A stretch of DNA of 32,933 bases from an uncultured Caryophanales bacterium. Its GTDB lineage: Bacteria; Bacillota_I; Bacilli_A; RF39; UBA660. A model generated the notes under the pieces. The model was not told where the DNA came from. It made no database searches and was given only the letters and a program-made list of their open reading frames with translations. Below are positions 32,882-32,933 of this stretch, one piece after another. Where the stretch lies: positions 1 to 32,933 of the forward strand of contig CAMYVT010000019.1 of NCBI GenBank assembly GCA_947302515.1. Reading direction: 5' to 3'. Made by a program: the position numbers and the translations under genes. How positions within the stretch are numbered: position 1 is the stretch's first letter; every line of letters begins with the position of its first letter.

Positions 32882-32933
32882 TGGTGGGGCGTTAGGGATT
32901 CGAACCCTAGACCCACTGATTAAGAGTCAGTTG
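32882..32933 (-). tRNA. tRNA-Lys (CTT anticodon), 5' end outside the window
   Basis: Minus strand. Anticodon stem CTGA/TCAG with loop CTCTTAA (anticodon CTT, Lys), T arm TAGGG-TTCGAAT-CCCTA, acceptor 3' strand ACGCCCC, discriminator A and encoded CCA (32884-32882). The D arm and the 5' acceptor strand are cut off by the window edge. Confidence 0.92.

Noticed and set aside
1..32933. Genetic code 4 (TGA as Trp)
   Set aside because: All genes are full length with standard stops and use TGG for Trp; no gene is broken by an in-frame TGA.

Overview
The window comes from a very AT-rich, walled, low-GC Firmicute, most like the uncultured gut Bacilli/Erysipelotrichia/RF39-type lineages. The reasons are strong Shine-Dalgarno sites, TTGACA/TATAAT promoters, short U-tailed terminators, a CIRCE heat-shock operator and peptidoglycan genes (MurF, Ddl, lytic enzymes). 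The lineage is inferred from style only. All 31 complete genes end in TAA (21) or TAG (10) and none in TGA. Trp is encoded by TGG, so the code is standard but TGA stops are missing.

Layout. 1-600: start of a minus-strand gene, tRNA-His, then a promoter driving two homologous structured RNA elements in tandem (about 328-540). Each has its own intrinsic terminator, and they precede a three-gene ABC-2 exporter operon plus a GNAT gene (614-3954). 4045-5308: two single genes (unknown; DUF5662/HD-like). 5357-7528: CIRCE-controlled ClpB without its N domain. 7579-13211: an envelope operon (membrane protein, S66 LD-carboxypeptidase-like protein, small acidic protein, ABC ATPase, large permease, DUF4173 protein). 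13208-13933: sirtuin, convergent. 14029-15463: two membrane-anchored wall hydrolases with related N-terminal halves and different catalytic domains.

15560-16186 holds a large, GC-richer, hairpin-dense RNA gene of about 625 nt with a perfect consensus promoter and its own terminator. It is non-coding and of no class I can name with certainty; ROOL, OLE and GOLLD are the size-matched known classes to test. After it come a 777-residue transglutaminase-like protein, a CorB-like membrane protein, a kinase-fold-like protein, an ABC-F ATPase with one degenerate ATP site, a membrane-anchored thioredoxin-like protein, a PH-domain protein and an unknown anchored protein (16217-23799).

23826-24111: one promoter drives two 44-nt repeats that copy the 5' end of tRNA-Cys, followed by tRNA-Cys and tRNA-Gly. 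24200-25594: two minus-strand unknown genes, one apparently starting at ATA. 25753-28272: an SAM-transferase-like protein and a membrane-anchored serpin. 28308-29063: minus-strand anchored unknown. 29154-29230: two inverted repeats in a divergent intergenic region. 29264-32847: alpha/beta hydrolase, membrane-fused MurF and Ddl (last peptidoglycan precursor steps). The window ends in a partial minus-strand tRNA-Lys.

The best candidates for something undescribed are the tandem leader RNA before the exporter, the 625-nt RNA gene, and the tRNA-Cys 5'-copy repeats.
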